DNA from: Siphonodentalium dalli
Lineage: Eukaryota; Mollusca; Scaphopoda; Gadilida; Siphonodentaliidae
Assembly (NCBI GenBank): GCA_032622095.1
Contig: CP136069.1
Location: 19,543,326 to 19,607,325, forward strand
Direction of reading: 5' to 3'
DNA: 64,000 bases
Made by a program: the position numbers and the translations under genes. Position 1 is the first letter of the stretch, and the number at the start of each line of letters is the position of its first letter. Below the pieces are notes generated by a model. That model was not told the origin of the DNA, did not search any database, and saw only the letters and a program-made list of their open reading frames with translations. Shown here piece by piece: positions 45,200 through 56,484 of the stretch.

Positions 45200-45760
45200 A
45201 TTGGCAAAAAAGCCAATCAGGCAATAGAGACATTGCTAAATACGATGTGCATTAGATCATGCCATAAATCTCTACCATGGCTAACATTCGTAGAGATCAT
45301 ATTCCACCAGTACAAAACCTGGGAACTTTTTGAAGTTTTGACAAGGAACCCTATAAAATCGAAAAAATAACAAAGAGAACATATTTCTTTGTTATTATCT
45401 CTTTCTTAATAATATACTTCACTCTCGGTGAAGGTCCCAACTCGAAATAAGTGACGATTTGAGTGACTTTGTGAGCGATTTTGCGATATCGGCTCTCAAA
45501 AGTCACAAAAAAGCATACAATTTCGAGTTGGGTCCTTCACTTATAGTGAAGTACACTAGTAAGGAACGGATAATCATTAAGAAATATATTCCCCGTGTTA
45601 TTTTTTTCGACTTGATAAGGTTCCCTGTCAAAACTTCAAAAAGTTCCCAGGTTTTGTACTGGTGGATTATGATCTCTACGGGTGTTATCCATAGTAGAGA
45701 TTCATGGCATGATCTAGATGTGACATGTGCATGTATCGTATGGAAGACAATAATCACATG
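45200..45760. mobile_element. large foldback element
   Basis: Arms of roughly 215-245 bp: TTAGATCATGCCATAAATCT, CCACCAGTACAAAACCTGGG and GTCCCAACTCGAAAT on the left (45252-45448) pair with ATTTCGAGTTGGGTCC, CCCAGGTTTTGTACTGGTGG and GCATGATCTAGA on the right (45521-45720). The spacer of about 70 bp lies near 45449-45515. The frames at 45459-45875 and 45503-45757 are arm translations. Confidence 0.88.
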
Positions 45761-45764
45761 GCTG

Positions 45765-46180
45765 CTGTACTATGCTATAATGTCCAAAGTGTATTCTCGA
45801 TCTCAGAAATGTGCAAAATTTGCGGTTTCGGTTTTCACTCCAAACCCTGACTCAAACAACTTTTTCTCGGAATAAGTTAATTTCTCGCCGGTTCATGACT
45901 GTACAAAGGAAAATAACCAAATAATTTTATTAATATATTGTGAGCGTCAGCATTTCACCGAAGCTGGCACTGTGACAATGAAGGATCGATGTACCGTTGT
46001 ATTGCTGAGTGTCTGGGCGACATGCTTTGACCTATACAGGTGAACAAAACGGCAAAATGTTGGCAACGTCGTCGATGTGGACCAATGGGCTCGGTTGCCC
46101 ACTCAGACTGCATGAACATAATTCGACTGAAGATTTTGCGATCAATTGTTTCCTCGACATGACGTTACTTTGCCAGTGGG
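45765..46180. other. no gene seen
   Basis: Unrecognised DNA; the 61-codon frame at 46009-46194 runs into the tRNA-like unit and has no support. Confidence 0.45.
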
Positions 46181-46184
46181 TACA

Positions 46185-46440
46185 GTGGGTCTAATGGTAT
46201 AACCGATGAGATTAGATGTTTCAGGTCCTAAGCTGGAAAGCGACAATAAGCAGGTTCGATTCCTGGTAGGTGTGAATTGGTAGACAGCGCGAAGAGGGGG
46301 AACCATAGTTTCGTTCTGGATAAGTTAGTAAGTTGGCTACCGGATAGTCGGTATATACGGGTAGTCTGTGTACATTGCATGGCGTAGTTTCGTAGTTGAC
46401 TTAACTCTCTGTGTGGTAATTCTCCCACCAATAAAATTTA
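46185..46440 (+). mobile_element. tRNA-derived SINE candidate
   Basis: Has an A box like that of tRNA-Glu/Asp (GGGTCTAATGGTATAAC, 46187) and a B box with pairing T stem (CAGGTTCGATTCCTG, 46251). A further 165 bp of body follows, ending near CCACCAATAAAATTTAG. Acceptor ends do not pair and the unit is longer than a tRNA, so a SINE head is more likely than a gene. No second copy is seen in this window. Confidence 0.42.
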
Positions 46441-46444
46441 GAAC

Positions 46445-47245
46445 GTTGTGATGTTATCTACCAACCGAAGCGACACTAAAACTCAAACAGCAATCAGTCA
46501 ATATTTCATCTTCCACACGCTTCTGTGAATAAATAAGCTCGTGCTGCTGACCTCTATGTGGTTTACATATATCTTCGGCAGCCACCTTCGGCAGCCACAT
46601 GTCTCACTATTCACACTTTGAGTCTACTAAAGTCTGATCAAAACACTGCATGCAGTTCAACAATCAGAGAAATGGAAATATGAATTGAGTTTTAGTAATC
46701 TGTTGTTGGCTCTGTGTTAGTATAAATGTAGCTTTAAATTTGTTGATTTTATTCGAAGGTAGTAAAGTCCTTGTCATAAAGCATTATATAACGACACACA
46801 TGAACAGTCCCTTTAATTTGATAACCATGGTTCATCGAGATCAAGGCGAGCAACGACTACATGTACCATATGTTGAGTCTACCAAAATATAAACATAGTG
46901 GGGTACGAATTATTATATCCTGGTTAATTCGACTGTTTGACTCTGAAGGAAATAATAGAAAAATTATTCCGAAATGTTGTTTTAGCATATTAATAGGATA
47001 TCCGATATTATTATTTATTGTGTTTTGTTATATTGTGACATGTGCATAGTGATCTCTCTGTTTTCGAATATTGTATGCCGTTACTAATGGTGCTTGTTAT
47101 TAAATTGTTGCTTCAAGCTGACAACTCCTCTTCGGTGTTACTTGGACTCAAATGCCAGTGGAAAATTAAGCTCTTTCGGGTCACATTTATTTCCCGAATG
47201 TTTTCATTCGGTAAGACATACTTTTCAAATATATTCTTCGATTAC
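46445..47245. other. no gene seen
   Basis: Contains a short CTTCGGCAGCCAC duplication at 46573-46600. Frames at 46861-47049 and 47042-47290 are AT-codon-rich, hydrophobic and without domains. Confidence 0.45.
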
Positions 47246-47247
47246 AT

Positions 47248-47470
47248 GCTTAACCCTTTCATGGCGGGAGTAGCGCTGGTGCAGCATTAAATATCCTGTG
47301 CCAGTGCATTATCTTAAATATGTGAGTCTTACAATATCAAGGTAAATAGTATTAGGCCAATGCATTCTCTTATATATTTGAGGCGCCCTATGGTCGACTC
47401 GCATATATAAGAGAATGCACTGGCACAGGGTTTTCGCAAAATTTCAGGAAGCTCCAGTCACCACCTTCTT
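47248..47470 (+). mobile_element. HPc hairpin-pair MITE
   Basis: Starts TTAACCCTTTCATGGCGGGA and AGCGCTGGTGCAGCATT, contains one decayed hairpin (about 47290-47335) and one good hairpin (47355-47423), then GCACAGGGTTTTCGCAAAAT and AGGAAGCTCCAGTCA. An inverted relative is at 52553-52795. Confidence 0.8.
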
Positions 47471-47529
47471 ACATCTGGTAAACGCTCACGTTTTTAATCA
47501 ATAGCCCACGTCTGATAAATGCAAGTAAT

Positions 47530-47990
47530 CCCCACACAACAGATTCGAATTCGACGAAGCAAGCGAAGGAGCCGCCGAAATCCAAAAACAGCAACAACCA
47601 AAGAAAAGTGTGTTTGTTGTTGTTGGGTTTTGGCGGTTCCTGCGATTGCTTCGGATACTTCGCGAAGTAAGCGATGGAACCACCGAAAGCGAAAAAAAAA
47701 CAAAACAAAAAACAACAGAATGTCGCACGAAGGAACCGAAAAAAACAAAACAAAAACGAAGCAAGCGAAATAACAATGTTTTTTCGCTTTCGTCGTTTGA
47801 TTTGTTCGTTTGCTTCGTTTGATATTTTCGCTTCCTTCGGTTCCTTCGTCGAATGAACCGAAATAATTGAGATTATTTCGCTTGCTTCGCCGCGAATGAA
47901 CCGAAGCGAGCGAAAAAAGGATATATGGTTGAAACAGGACACAATTATGGCGTACGCTATGGATATGTCGCACGAAGTAAGCGAAAAAAC
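47530..47990. repeat. GAAGCAAGCGAA-type low-complexity tract
   Basis: Degenerate mixture of GAAGCAAGCGAA, GAACCGAAAAAAAC and their complements (TTCGCTTGCTTCG, TTCGGTTCCTTCG), with the strand bias switching near 47780. Produces long Phe/Arg/Ser frames on both strands (such as 47469-48023 minus) that are artefacts. Confidence 0.7.
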
Positions 47991-48004
47991 CAAACCAAGG
48001 AAGC

Positions 48005-48359
48005 TTAAAGGGGCACTGCACACTAAATCCGGTCATTTATGCGACCGTCTCCTTTTATACTCAACAGAATATATGCAACAAATGAATGAATTCGAGCCAT
48101 GGATTAGTGAAAAATACACCTGTTTGCTCTACGAACGATGCAAAAAACATGGTAATTATAATGAAAACGAATTTATGGCTGGAGTAAATAAATTCATGTT
48201 CATTACAAATACAATGTTGTTTGCATCGTTCATAGAGCACATGAGTGTATTCTGCAATAATCCGTGGCTCGAATTCATTCATTTGTTGCATATATTCTGT
48301 TGATTATAAAAGGAGATGGTCCCATAAATGGCTGGATTTAGTGTACAGTACCCCTTTAA
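48005..48359 (+). mobile_element. M4 palindromic MITE, complete
   Basis: 355-bp inverted repeat from TTAAAGGGGCACTGCACAC to TGTACAGTACCCCTTTAA, arms about 165 nt. The left arm reads MQQMNEFEPWIS and LYERCKKHGNYNENEFM; the right arm, on the minus strand, reads nearly the same peptide. A partial copy lies at 26285-26532. Confidence 0.9.
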
Positions 48360-48609
48360 AATAGGATATGGCGGAAACAGGACGCCATAACAGAGTGACT
48401 GCTATTCCGATTAAAGATCCACGGTCTGATTTGACACAAAACAAATCAGAATTTCCTAAGGTAATTTCCGCTTACCGCAGGGGATGTCCGGACACGTATG
48501 AGAGTTGGGTGTTCAACATGACACAAAAACAGCAAAACAAATTTCATCCATAATTTTCAACTATTTTTGGCCTTAAAACTTAAAGTTAATGTAATTATTA
48601 AAGTTAAAG

Positions 48610-48704
48610 CATCATTTTGGGCAATTAATCGATTCTGATAACTAAAGCGGCATTTAAAAAATGTTGATGATATGGGGACCATCGAATCGGATTGAGTTCC
48701 TTTA
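48610..48704 (+). mobile_element. M3 MITE right-end fragment
   Basis: GGCAATTAATCGATTCTGAT through GATGATATGGGGACCATCGA to TTGAGTTCCTTTAAA; the left part is absent. Confidence 0.75.
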
Positions 48705-48879
48705 AACGGATAAGGCTCATTCGACTTCCAAATGTTGTCTACGTCATTTGGAAGGAGATATAAAGTAGGTTGACACATACACGAAATAATGATATACCGG
48801 CTTCATTTGCTCTGAAAATTAATTGTCATTTTCGCAGCCATTTTCCAGCGGTTTTAATTTTCGCACATAAGTGATAAAA

Positions 48880-48936
48880 AACGCTCTTTATTTCTATCAT
48901 ATCGGGAATAGACTAACACAAATCTCTCTTTTCTGT
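48880..48936 (-). repeat. paired AATAAAGAGCGTT motif, second copy decayed
   Basis: Reverse orientation: AAACGCTCTTTATT at 48880, then CATATCGGGAATAGACTAAC, then a degenerate AATCTCTCTTTT at about 48921. The spacer matches that at 59031-59058 (AATATCAGGAATAGACTAAC). Confidence 0.6.
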
Positions 48937-49147
48937 CCCATGTCAAGCACGTGGCTATTGTTTGTTTGGGATCCAAACACCGTATTCAAAGTTGAATTTT
49001 GTATGACTTCAATGCGTCTTTCTGGGACATATAATGCCTGTAGATTGGTAATTCAAGTATTTATCGAAATATTTCGATACCAGGAAAATTCAAAAGCAAA
49101 TATTATTAGGTATATTTTGGAGCGCAACCCGCCATGTGACTTTAATG

Positions 49148-49638
49148 TTAAAGGCACGGGCGGCGTTCATTGCAGACATATTCAAATTTGTTCAAATCGC
49201 CATCAACAGAAGGAATATTCAAATATATATAGTTTGGTCATATGCCAAACATAATCAGCGCGTAACTAGTATATTGTCGTCAAGACGTACGATGGTGTAC
49301 GTAAACAAGAGTCTTCTCGTGTTACAGAAGTTGTGCTTCTGTTTACATAACACAGCGCATTTCTATTGGTTAATCACACAAAAATGATATAAACGCTCTT
49401 TATTATTTCCATATCAGGAAAACAGTAACAAATAACGCTCTTTTTATTGTTTACCTTATCCGGATCTAAACAAAAGCCAGGAAACGTAACGTTATTTGCT
49501 TTTGTTTACATAATTTACAATAACATACTGTTTATGCCATATTTCTTATTGGTATAAGAACAAAGTCTGTCTATATTTTTTTAACGGAGGTGAATATTTT
49601 AACAGCATACCCACCGCCAACGCCGCCCGTATCTTTAA
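49148..49638 (-). mobile_element. M2 MITE, reversed
   Basis: 491 bp from TTAAAGGCACGGGCGGCG to CGCCGCCCGTATCTTTAA. The motif pair is AAACGCTCTTTATT at 49391 and ATAACGCTCTTTTTATT at 49431. Confidence 0.9.
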
Positions 49639-49901
49639 GATATCGCAATACACATGTATACCTTTTCCGGACAGTCGAGCGTTATTCTGTTTCCGATTCC
49701 AGAATTTCAATATATACAGGCAGTATTTCCTCGATGTCAGTTTTTTTGTGTTCGAAGTTGTATGTTTTATAACTTCAAGTGGTCTTTCTGTGGCATATAA
49801 TGCTCATAGAAGGGTAGTTATGTTATTTATCGACTTATATCGATACTGGAACAAAATAAAAAGCGAATATTATTAGGTAGCTAACGCCATGTGGCTTCAA
49901 A

Positions 49902-50377
49902 GGCCCATTAGTTTTCAAGTAACCGATTCCTTTTTTTTATAGAGCCTTAATATACTGTTTTAATAACAATCTATGCCATAAGGTATGATTACAATACTAT
50001 AATTCATCACCATTTGTAACGTATGTGCCTCAGAAGGTGCCCATAGAGTAATAGAAAAATAGCTGAAATCATTTCCCCCGTTGTGGCTCCCAGAATGCAA
50101 CATAATTCAAAGTCTAGTTTATTTTTAATGGAAGGGGAATAACTCTACATCTAAATATATAGAGTTGTTGAATTCCTATTGAATATAATAGACTTTGTGT
50201 AGAAAATTGAGCGCAGAACACACGATGATATCTCAACAAAAACAACATGTTCACAATTTATTACATCGAATAAGTTGAAAATACAATGTTTTGCAGCTTC
50301 CTCTTTCAAATGGTATATAATATAGCATATATTTTATATAATTTGATCTGGGGGTTCGAAAATTAAGTCGACCTTTA
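49902..50377 (+). mobile_element. M1 MITE
   Basis: From AGGCCCATTAGTTTTCAAG to GTTCGAAAATTAAGTCGACC, with the CATCACCATTTGTAACGT and CCCGTTGTGGCTCCCAGAA blocks and an internal self-complementary pair around 50120-50185. Confidence 0.88.
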
Positions 50378-50540
50378 AAGGCTCCTAGAATCTCATATTA
50401 AACCTCGTACCTTAGTATTGTTAACGGCGATCAACACTATTTGTCGATAAATACATGAAACAGTTTCAGACTGGATTCATGTGCCTCGGACATTTCTCCA
50501 CGATTTCTTAAGATGATGTGTACATGCATGTATCATTTAT

Positions 50541-50712
50541 TGGAACGACAATGGACATGTTTAGATGTAAGAATGATCATACGCCAGGCACCAAGCCATG
50601 TGTGTGGCGGAACATCCGTCCCATTAGCTGAACTATAATTAATCCACACACATGGCTCTCTTGGTGCGTGACGTATGACGTTCCACGATCTAAACCTGCC
50701 CATTGTCGTTCC
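50541..50712. repeat. stand-alone long hairpin
   Basis: TGGAACGACAATGGACATG pairs with CCCATTGTCGTTCCA; inner arms CCAAGCCATGTGTGTGG and CCACACACATGGCTCTCTTGG. Arms about 80 nt, loop near 50620. Confidence 0.85.
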
Positions 50713-50906
50713 AAAAACAATCCTTGCATGTACAAATAGAGCGTGTTCTCTGTTAGTTAATTTCCCGTAAACATAACGATGGTTAGTCTAAATTTTGGGT
50801 TGTTTCCCAAGAGTTTGTTCCGGAACACACAACGTCGTTATTAAAATTAACAACGAGTGCTTTTAATGGGGCCATTTATATCACTTCAGTCTTTAATTTC
50901 GATGCC

Positions 50907-51310
50907 TTAAAGATGCACAATCCGATTAAGCACCCCTAAATTACTATTTCTTTGGCTTCGGGTGTATACAATATTTGATTTGAGTCGAGGAACCCACCCA
51001 TCAAAGCCCAGAGTGATCAGATATCGATTTTCGAAATCTGTGATGTTCACCACCTCGAATATTTGGCGGCCTGGCTAATATTCGATGAATGCCGACCGAC
51101 ATACTCTCCATACCAGATTACATTGAACATAATGTTGATATATTGCACTTTTTGAACAATTTTGTACTATAGTTTACAGTGGTTAGCATTATTTTTTGGC
51201 AATTAATCCGGCGATTCTGATATCTGAAGCGGCATTTCAAGAAATTTTGTTGCTGTTGTTGTTGGAATCTGATGATATGGGGACAATCGAATCGGATTGC
51301 AAACCTTTAA
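50907..51310 (+). mobile_element. M3 MITE
   Basis: TTAAAGATGCACAATCCGAT to CGGATTGCAAACCTTTAA, 404 bp, with the M3 interior blocks. Confidence 0.88.
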
Positions 51311-51594
51311 AATATTCATTTATATATAGTTTTGTCAGGACTGGTGTCTATCGATTAGGGTTTTCACTGGAAGATGTCCGAAACTAACAACTACATTACT
51401 GTGCTTAATTAAAGACTTTACTGTTACAATACAAAAAAAATAATAGAATAGAAATAGAAAGAAAAAAATGGATATACGTTATATTCGTATGTATGGGGAT
51501 AATGCATATCTATAGGAAAACTCATTGGATTAATAGAAACTATCACATAATATACAGGGAAATAAATACTTGTTTGTCTGGAATATAACGATTT

Positions 51595-51624
51595 AGAGAG
51601 CGTTATTGATGACAATAAAGAGCG
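51595..51624 (+). repeat. GAGCG motif pair, close spacing
   Basis: AGAGAGCGTTATT at 51595 and AATAAAGAGCGAG at 51614: the same 12-nt motif but only about 20 nt apart, unlike the ~40 nt elsewhere. Confidence 0.45.
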
Positions 51625-51652
51625 AGTATGTTGGGAGTTGAAACAGCTAATA

Positions 51653-52111
51653 TGTGACCCTCCATATCAAATCCAGTCGTAAGTCGGGATTTTTTTACCC
51701 TGTGCCAATGCATTCTCTTATATATGCGAGTCGAACATAGGTCGCCTCGCATATATAAGAGAATGCATTGGCCTAACAATTTTTTTTTATCATTTTTTAA
51801 AAATAAATGTTTCTTACAATTTTAGGACATAAAATAAAAAAAACATCCATTACCCTGCAGGGAGCCCCACACATATATAGAAGCATATAGAAGAGTGTCG
51901 TCTGCTCATGTTTGTCTGGGGCTCTGTATGGGTGAAATTATAAAATTGTTAAAGAATACAAGAAAAAATTATTAAAATTGTAACAAATTGTTAGGCCAAT
52001 GCATTCTCTTATATATGCGAGGCGACCTATGGTCGACTCGCATATATAAGAGAATGCATTGGCACAGGGTACAAAAATCCCGACTTACGACTGGATTTTA
52101 TATGGCGGGCT
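51653..52111 (+). mobile_element. HPa hairpin-pair MITE, complete
   Basis: TGTGACCCTCCATATC to TTATATGGCGGGC. Hairpins at 51704-51772 and 51994-52062, core with ACCCTGCAGGGAGCCCC. Flanked by AATA on the left and TAATA on the right. Confidence 0.93.
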
Positions 52112-52259
52112 AATATGCTACATAGCTTCTATAACACTCTCTAGGTGAGGATATACATTTTAAAAGTAAGCAGAGGAATAGTTGAATTCGCGGAACAAAT
52201 CAAAACTAATAATTATGGCATAAATAAAATACAACCATCGTAAACGAGAAAACCAAATA

Positions 52260-52336
52260 TTCACCACTCGTGATATTGTGGTTTTAACCACTCGCCAAAA
52301 GGCTCATGGTTAAAACAACAATTCCACTCTTGGTGA
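52260..52336. repeat. short hairpin
   Basis: TTCACCACTCGTGATATTGT with inner GGTTTTAACCACTCGCC pairs with the right arm GGTTAAAACAAC, CACTCTTGGTGAA. Tip CGCCAAAAGGC resembles that of FB1. Confidence 0.7.
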
Positions 52337-52552
52337 ACATTTGGAAATTCTCGGCTACTATATATGGGTGTATTCTATATATATGTGGCATCATTTGCCA
52401 CTGGACGGGAATAATATGTTGTTATGTACTTTTATAATAATGTGTGTATGTTTAGGTACATGTCAACTATCAAGTAAACATTTAAAGAGATTAGTAGTTT
52501 GGCAATCGAAATAAAACGAAGCAACATGGTCGTCAATTAATGCACGATTAAC

Positions 52553-52795
52553 CATTTACATGACTGGAACTTCCTGATTTTTTTGCGAAAACCCTGTGCC
52601 AATGCATTCTCTTATATATGCGAGTCGCCCATGGTGCGCCTCACATATATAAGAGAATACATTGGCCTAACACTATTTACCTTGACCTTGTAAGCCAATG
52701 CATTGGAGACTCGCATATATAAGATAATGCATTGACACCGGGCCTTTAAATAATGCTGCACCAGCGCAGCTCGCGTCATGAAAGATTTAAAACGA
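52553..52795 (-). mobile_element. HPc hairpin-pair MITE, reversed
   Basis: TTAACCATTTACATGACTGG at the left, GCGAAAACCCTGTGCC into a hairpin at 52596-52664, a decayed second hairpin at 52692-52737, then GCTGCACCAGCGCAGC and GTCATGAAAGATTTAAA. Inverted relative of 47248-47470. Confidence 0.8.
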
Positions 52796-52799
52796 AACG

Positions 52800-53375
52800 A
52801 AGTAACATGGTCGTTAAGTTATGCATGATTGAATCATATTAAAGTTATTTACCAATGGTGGTGTAATACATATGAACAATTAATGCACTCTCTTTTTAGC
52901 CTATTGATACTGCCATAATAAACTGCGACTGTGTGCTGGTATACTGCACATAACTGCAATCAAATTTTAACAAGCTGGCTATTCAAATCATGCTGAGTGT
53001 CTGAGTCTAACCTTTCACCCAGATTCAGCCACGCGATGCAGATCACCAGGACTCCATGAAAATATTGATCAGATCCGCTAGATATGTTCACAATGGGCTC
53101 AATGCCCACAATGACATAAATAAACTCACCTAAATGTCCTGAGGCTTTAATGGCAGGGTGGCGTATGTACACGTAGGTTATGGTTCGCCTTAAACTATGT
53201 ACTCGCACTAATGTTGTATCATCCCAAATGGTCATTGATCTTCCCTCTAGGGTTTAACCAATCCGACAATTGGCATTTAATTTATAATTACATAGAACTC
53301 GGGCCTTGGACCTCAATTCGATCCTTTCGTTTTAGACTACGGCATGTTTTGTCAACAAGCCGGAAAGCAGGAAAG
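52800..53375. other. no gene seen
   Basis: Unrecognised sequence. A 91-codon minus-strand frame at 52960-53235 has no domain. Confidence 0.45.
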
Positions 53376-53515
53376 CAAACTAAAAAAAAAAACAAAAAAA
53401 AAACAAACAGAACAAAACCCAAACAAAACAAGACCAAAAAAAAACAAAAAACAAACAAAAAACAAAAACAAAAACGAAAGAAAAGAAAAGAAAAGAAAAG
53501 AAAAGACGAACACAT
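53376..53515 (+). repeat. A-rich simple repeat
   Basis: (AAAAC)n followed by (AAAAG)n. Produces Lys-rich and Phe-rich artefact frames. Confidence 0.92.
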
Positions 53516-53880
53516 TGCTAGTCTATAGCGACAATTATGATATATATATATACTGATCTTTCTTTATGGCGCAGGGTGTTTCGGCACTCAATTGTTCGGC
53601 ACATGGACATTTCGGCACGTCATCTAAAATGCAGATGAACAAAGGCGCTTTAAAACAATCACATAGACTTTAATCAGATTTGTACACTAGGAAAGAGGGT
53701 GTCGAGACAATCTTGTGCTTCAAAAATATATTATAACTTCTCTGTGAACGCATATTTTCCGTATCAGATCGCAGACACCCATCGTTACATTAGATTCAAT
53801 TTGAAATTACTTACATTACAAGTTTCTTTAATTTTGGGTTTATACAAATATAAACTTCAATATACGAAGGTCATCCCCTA

Positions 53881-54358
53881 TTAAATGCCCACTTATTTTT
53901 CGAATGACCGATAGATTTTTATAGTGCCTTGACATACTGTTTTAATAACAATATATGTCATAAAATATGACTAAAATACTATAATTCATCACCATTATAA
54001 ACGTCTGCGTCTCAGAAGGTGCCCATAGAGAAATATATAATAGCTGAAATCATAGAAAGATTCCCCCATTATGGCTCCCAGAATGCAACAAAATTCAAAC
54101 TCTAGTTTATCTTCAATAGAAGGGAATAACGATATATTTAAAAATATACAGTTATTCCCCTTCCATTGAAAATAATGAAACTTGAGCACAGAACACAAGT
54201 CGATATCTCAACAAAAACAACATGTTCTCAGTTTATTACATCGAATAAGTTGATAATACAATACAAACTTTTTGGAAGTTCCTCTTTCAAATGGTATATA
54301 CTATGGCATATATTTTATATAAAATAATCTAGGGGTTCGAAAATTAAGTGGGCCGTTA
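53881..54358 (+). mobile_element. M1 MITE, complete
   Basis: TTAAATGCCCACTTATTTTTC to GAAAATTAAGTGGGCCGTTAA, with inverted termini and TTAA on both sides. Internal self-complementary pair near 54105-54175. Confidence 0.9.
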
Positions 54359-54409
54359 ACCATTAGATTTACATCTTTCCAACTTTTTGTATTACCGCCT
54401 CAAATGTAC

Positions 54410-54604
54410 ACCAATGTCGTAAATATATACCAATATAACGGAAATGCATGATCGCAAACTTTCAAAAGATTTCGACAAGGCAATCAGGGTGGTCTCTTGT
54501 CGGCAACAACAAACATCATCTCATTAAATACAGATGCTAGTTCCTTTTGAAAGTTTGCGATCATGCATTTCCGTATATTGGTATATATTTACGAAATTGG
54601 TGTA
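54410..54604. repeat. long hairpin with ~75-nt loop
   Basis: Arms of about 58 nt: ACACCAATGTCGTAAATATA, CGGAAATGCATGATCGCAAA, CTTTCAAAAG on the left pair with CTTTTGAAAG, TTTGCGATCATGCATTTCCG, TTTACGAAATTGGTGT on the right. Only a few mismatches; loop near 54467-54545. Confidence 0.9.
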
Positions 54605-55174
54605 ACTTAATTTATAACGAACGCAGCCGATATCTATAATCAAATTGGTCAAATGGGTGCTCTAGTTTTAGTGTTTGGGATAAGTATTGCGCATCTTTGG
54701 CATGGTAACAGTACATATTTTCAGGCATGCGACCTATCAAAATGTTTAACATAATCCAGGCTATTCTCCGATATCATTCAACGATCCACAATATTCCAAC
54801 AAATTTGAAAAAGCGTTTCCAATGGTACCGATATTATGAACAAGCAATTCACATCTAATTTTGTTTACATACTTATTGTTGTTAACGTACTGCATATTTT
54901 AAACCAATGTTTGAACATCCCTGATACATCGTTCTTAAAACAGGTCTCAACCAATAATGTACCTGCAATCTTTATATGACATTTTCCACGATATATGGGC
55001 CCCAATAAGTTCTCAATTTTCTTTGAAATTCCTATAGTGTTGCTGTATTCTTGTTTTGTTTTCATCAATTGAAATGTCAATGTCTCATACTTTTATTAGT
55101 TTCACTGTGTTAATACAGTTGCCAAGTATTGTCCAATTTGTAAGTTATCGCATGAAGATAGTAAGGTTGTCGAA

Positions 55175-55543
55175 CTTAAAGACATATTATGTACTTGTTT
55201 GGGTGCGTGAAACTGATCAGTTAGTAATCAGGCGCTATGCCAACTGGAGGAATGATTCATTCTACTGTCATCGCCGAAAATCTGAAGCAAATCGACCATA
55301 CCACTCCATAGAAAACATTGTCAGAACTACGCTAAATTGTAAATATTTACTACTCGATTCGTGACGCATCTATCAGCGATAAACTAACGAAAACGATTTC
55401 GCCATCGAGAGTGATTGCATTTAATTAATACATACGAATATGTGTCAATGTGGATATAATATTTGTAAAAATTACTACTTTGAACAAGATTATTCTCCAT
55501 TTATATCTGATCACCCTACCGGAGTGTTTCACATCGCTTTAAG
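55175..55543 (+). mobile_element. M5 MITE, complete single copy
   Basis: 369 bp from CTTAAAGACATATTATGTAC to CCGGAGTGTTTCACATCGCT-TTAAG. Ends share only CTTAAAG in inverted form. Full-length reference for the 485-bp array and the 43-kb satellite. Confidence 0.9.
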
Positions 55544-55544
55544 T

Positions 55545-55970
55545 AGACAAAAGACGTCAAAATGCCAACCAACGACAAACCCCAGCAATATGACGACGCG
55601 TGACGTTCACATCGTGAAAAGTAATATTATATCACCACAGTACATATCAGATAACAGGATATCCATTCCCACAAATAGAGAAATCACACGAACCCACCAG
55701 AAAGCTTGAATTTGAACAAAACTGTATTTTTTGCGGAATGTCTATTGAGCGACTAAAACCCGATCGTTTTATGGCGAAGTTTTAGGAATTGTTCTTCCAC
55801 GAAGCGGTCTCTGATAAATGTATGGAGTGTTGTCACTGTTGTGTGTCTTGGGAAGAGTGGTGATGAAGAGAATACATTATTCGCATTTTTGTTTACACAG
55901 CACGTGCACCAACAAATTGTACCAAAAAAAATATACTGCTGCACATACATAGACAGAACACAACGCGAAT
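55545..55970. other. no gene seen
   Basis: Frames at 55440-55709 (starting inside M5) and 55753-55950 minus have no support. Confidence 0.45.
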
Positions 55971-55973
55971 CTT

Positions 55974-56095
55974 AATCGAGAATCTTTTATCGAATGAGTT
56001 GCGGATGAGGCAATGATATATTTCTCGAGAGCGTAGCTGGAGCGAAATATAACTTTACTCCGTCCGCAACGAGTTCGATAAAATATTCGAGATTA
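55974..56095. repeat. stand-alone hairpin
   Basis: AATCGAGAATCTTTTATCGA, ATGAGTTGCGGATG pair with CGTCCGCAACGAGTTCGATA, AAATATTCGAGATT; the tip lies around CTCGAGAGCGTAGCTGGAGC. Confidence 0.85.
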
Positions 56096-56484
56096 TGATG
56101 CCAGATGTGTTCTGTATTTATTCTACACCGTTCAGTCAGATAAGTTCAATCCATGAATGTCACCTCCATTGTTACTATAGCTACCTTTATTGTGATTTAA
56201 GTCTGACAAATAACCAGTAATTATAAGGGGGGATCACAGGAAGCGGATGATCGACGTTATGTACGTCATCTTTCTTGGCGTCAACGTCAACAAAAATAGT
56301 TCCGGCTTGTATTCCACTAGAGGTATGCACTAATATGTATTCAATGGCTGGGGTTCCGTTGAATACATGTGCCTCACGTCAATGGGTGTGAAATAAATTG
56401 AAGTCTAAGGACATACGGTGAACATTGGGTGATACGGACACGTAATCTATACCATCGAATCGTTAATATCCGTTAATCTCCGAG

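Noticed and set aside
45459-45875. 138-residue frame near 45.5 kb
   Set aside because: Lies in the right arm of a foldback, with an equivalent frame on the opposite strand; no domain.
47469-48036. 180-184-residue minus-strand frames
   Set aside because: Phe/Arg/Ser low complexity from the GAAGCAAGCGAA tract with two overlapping frames equally open.
53211-53556. Lys-rich frames of 70-105 residues
   Set aside because: Produced by the (AAAAC)n/(AAAAG)n tract.
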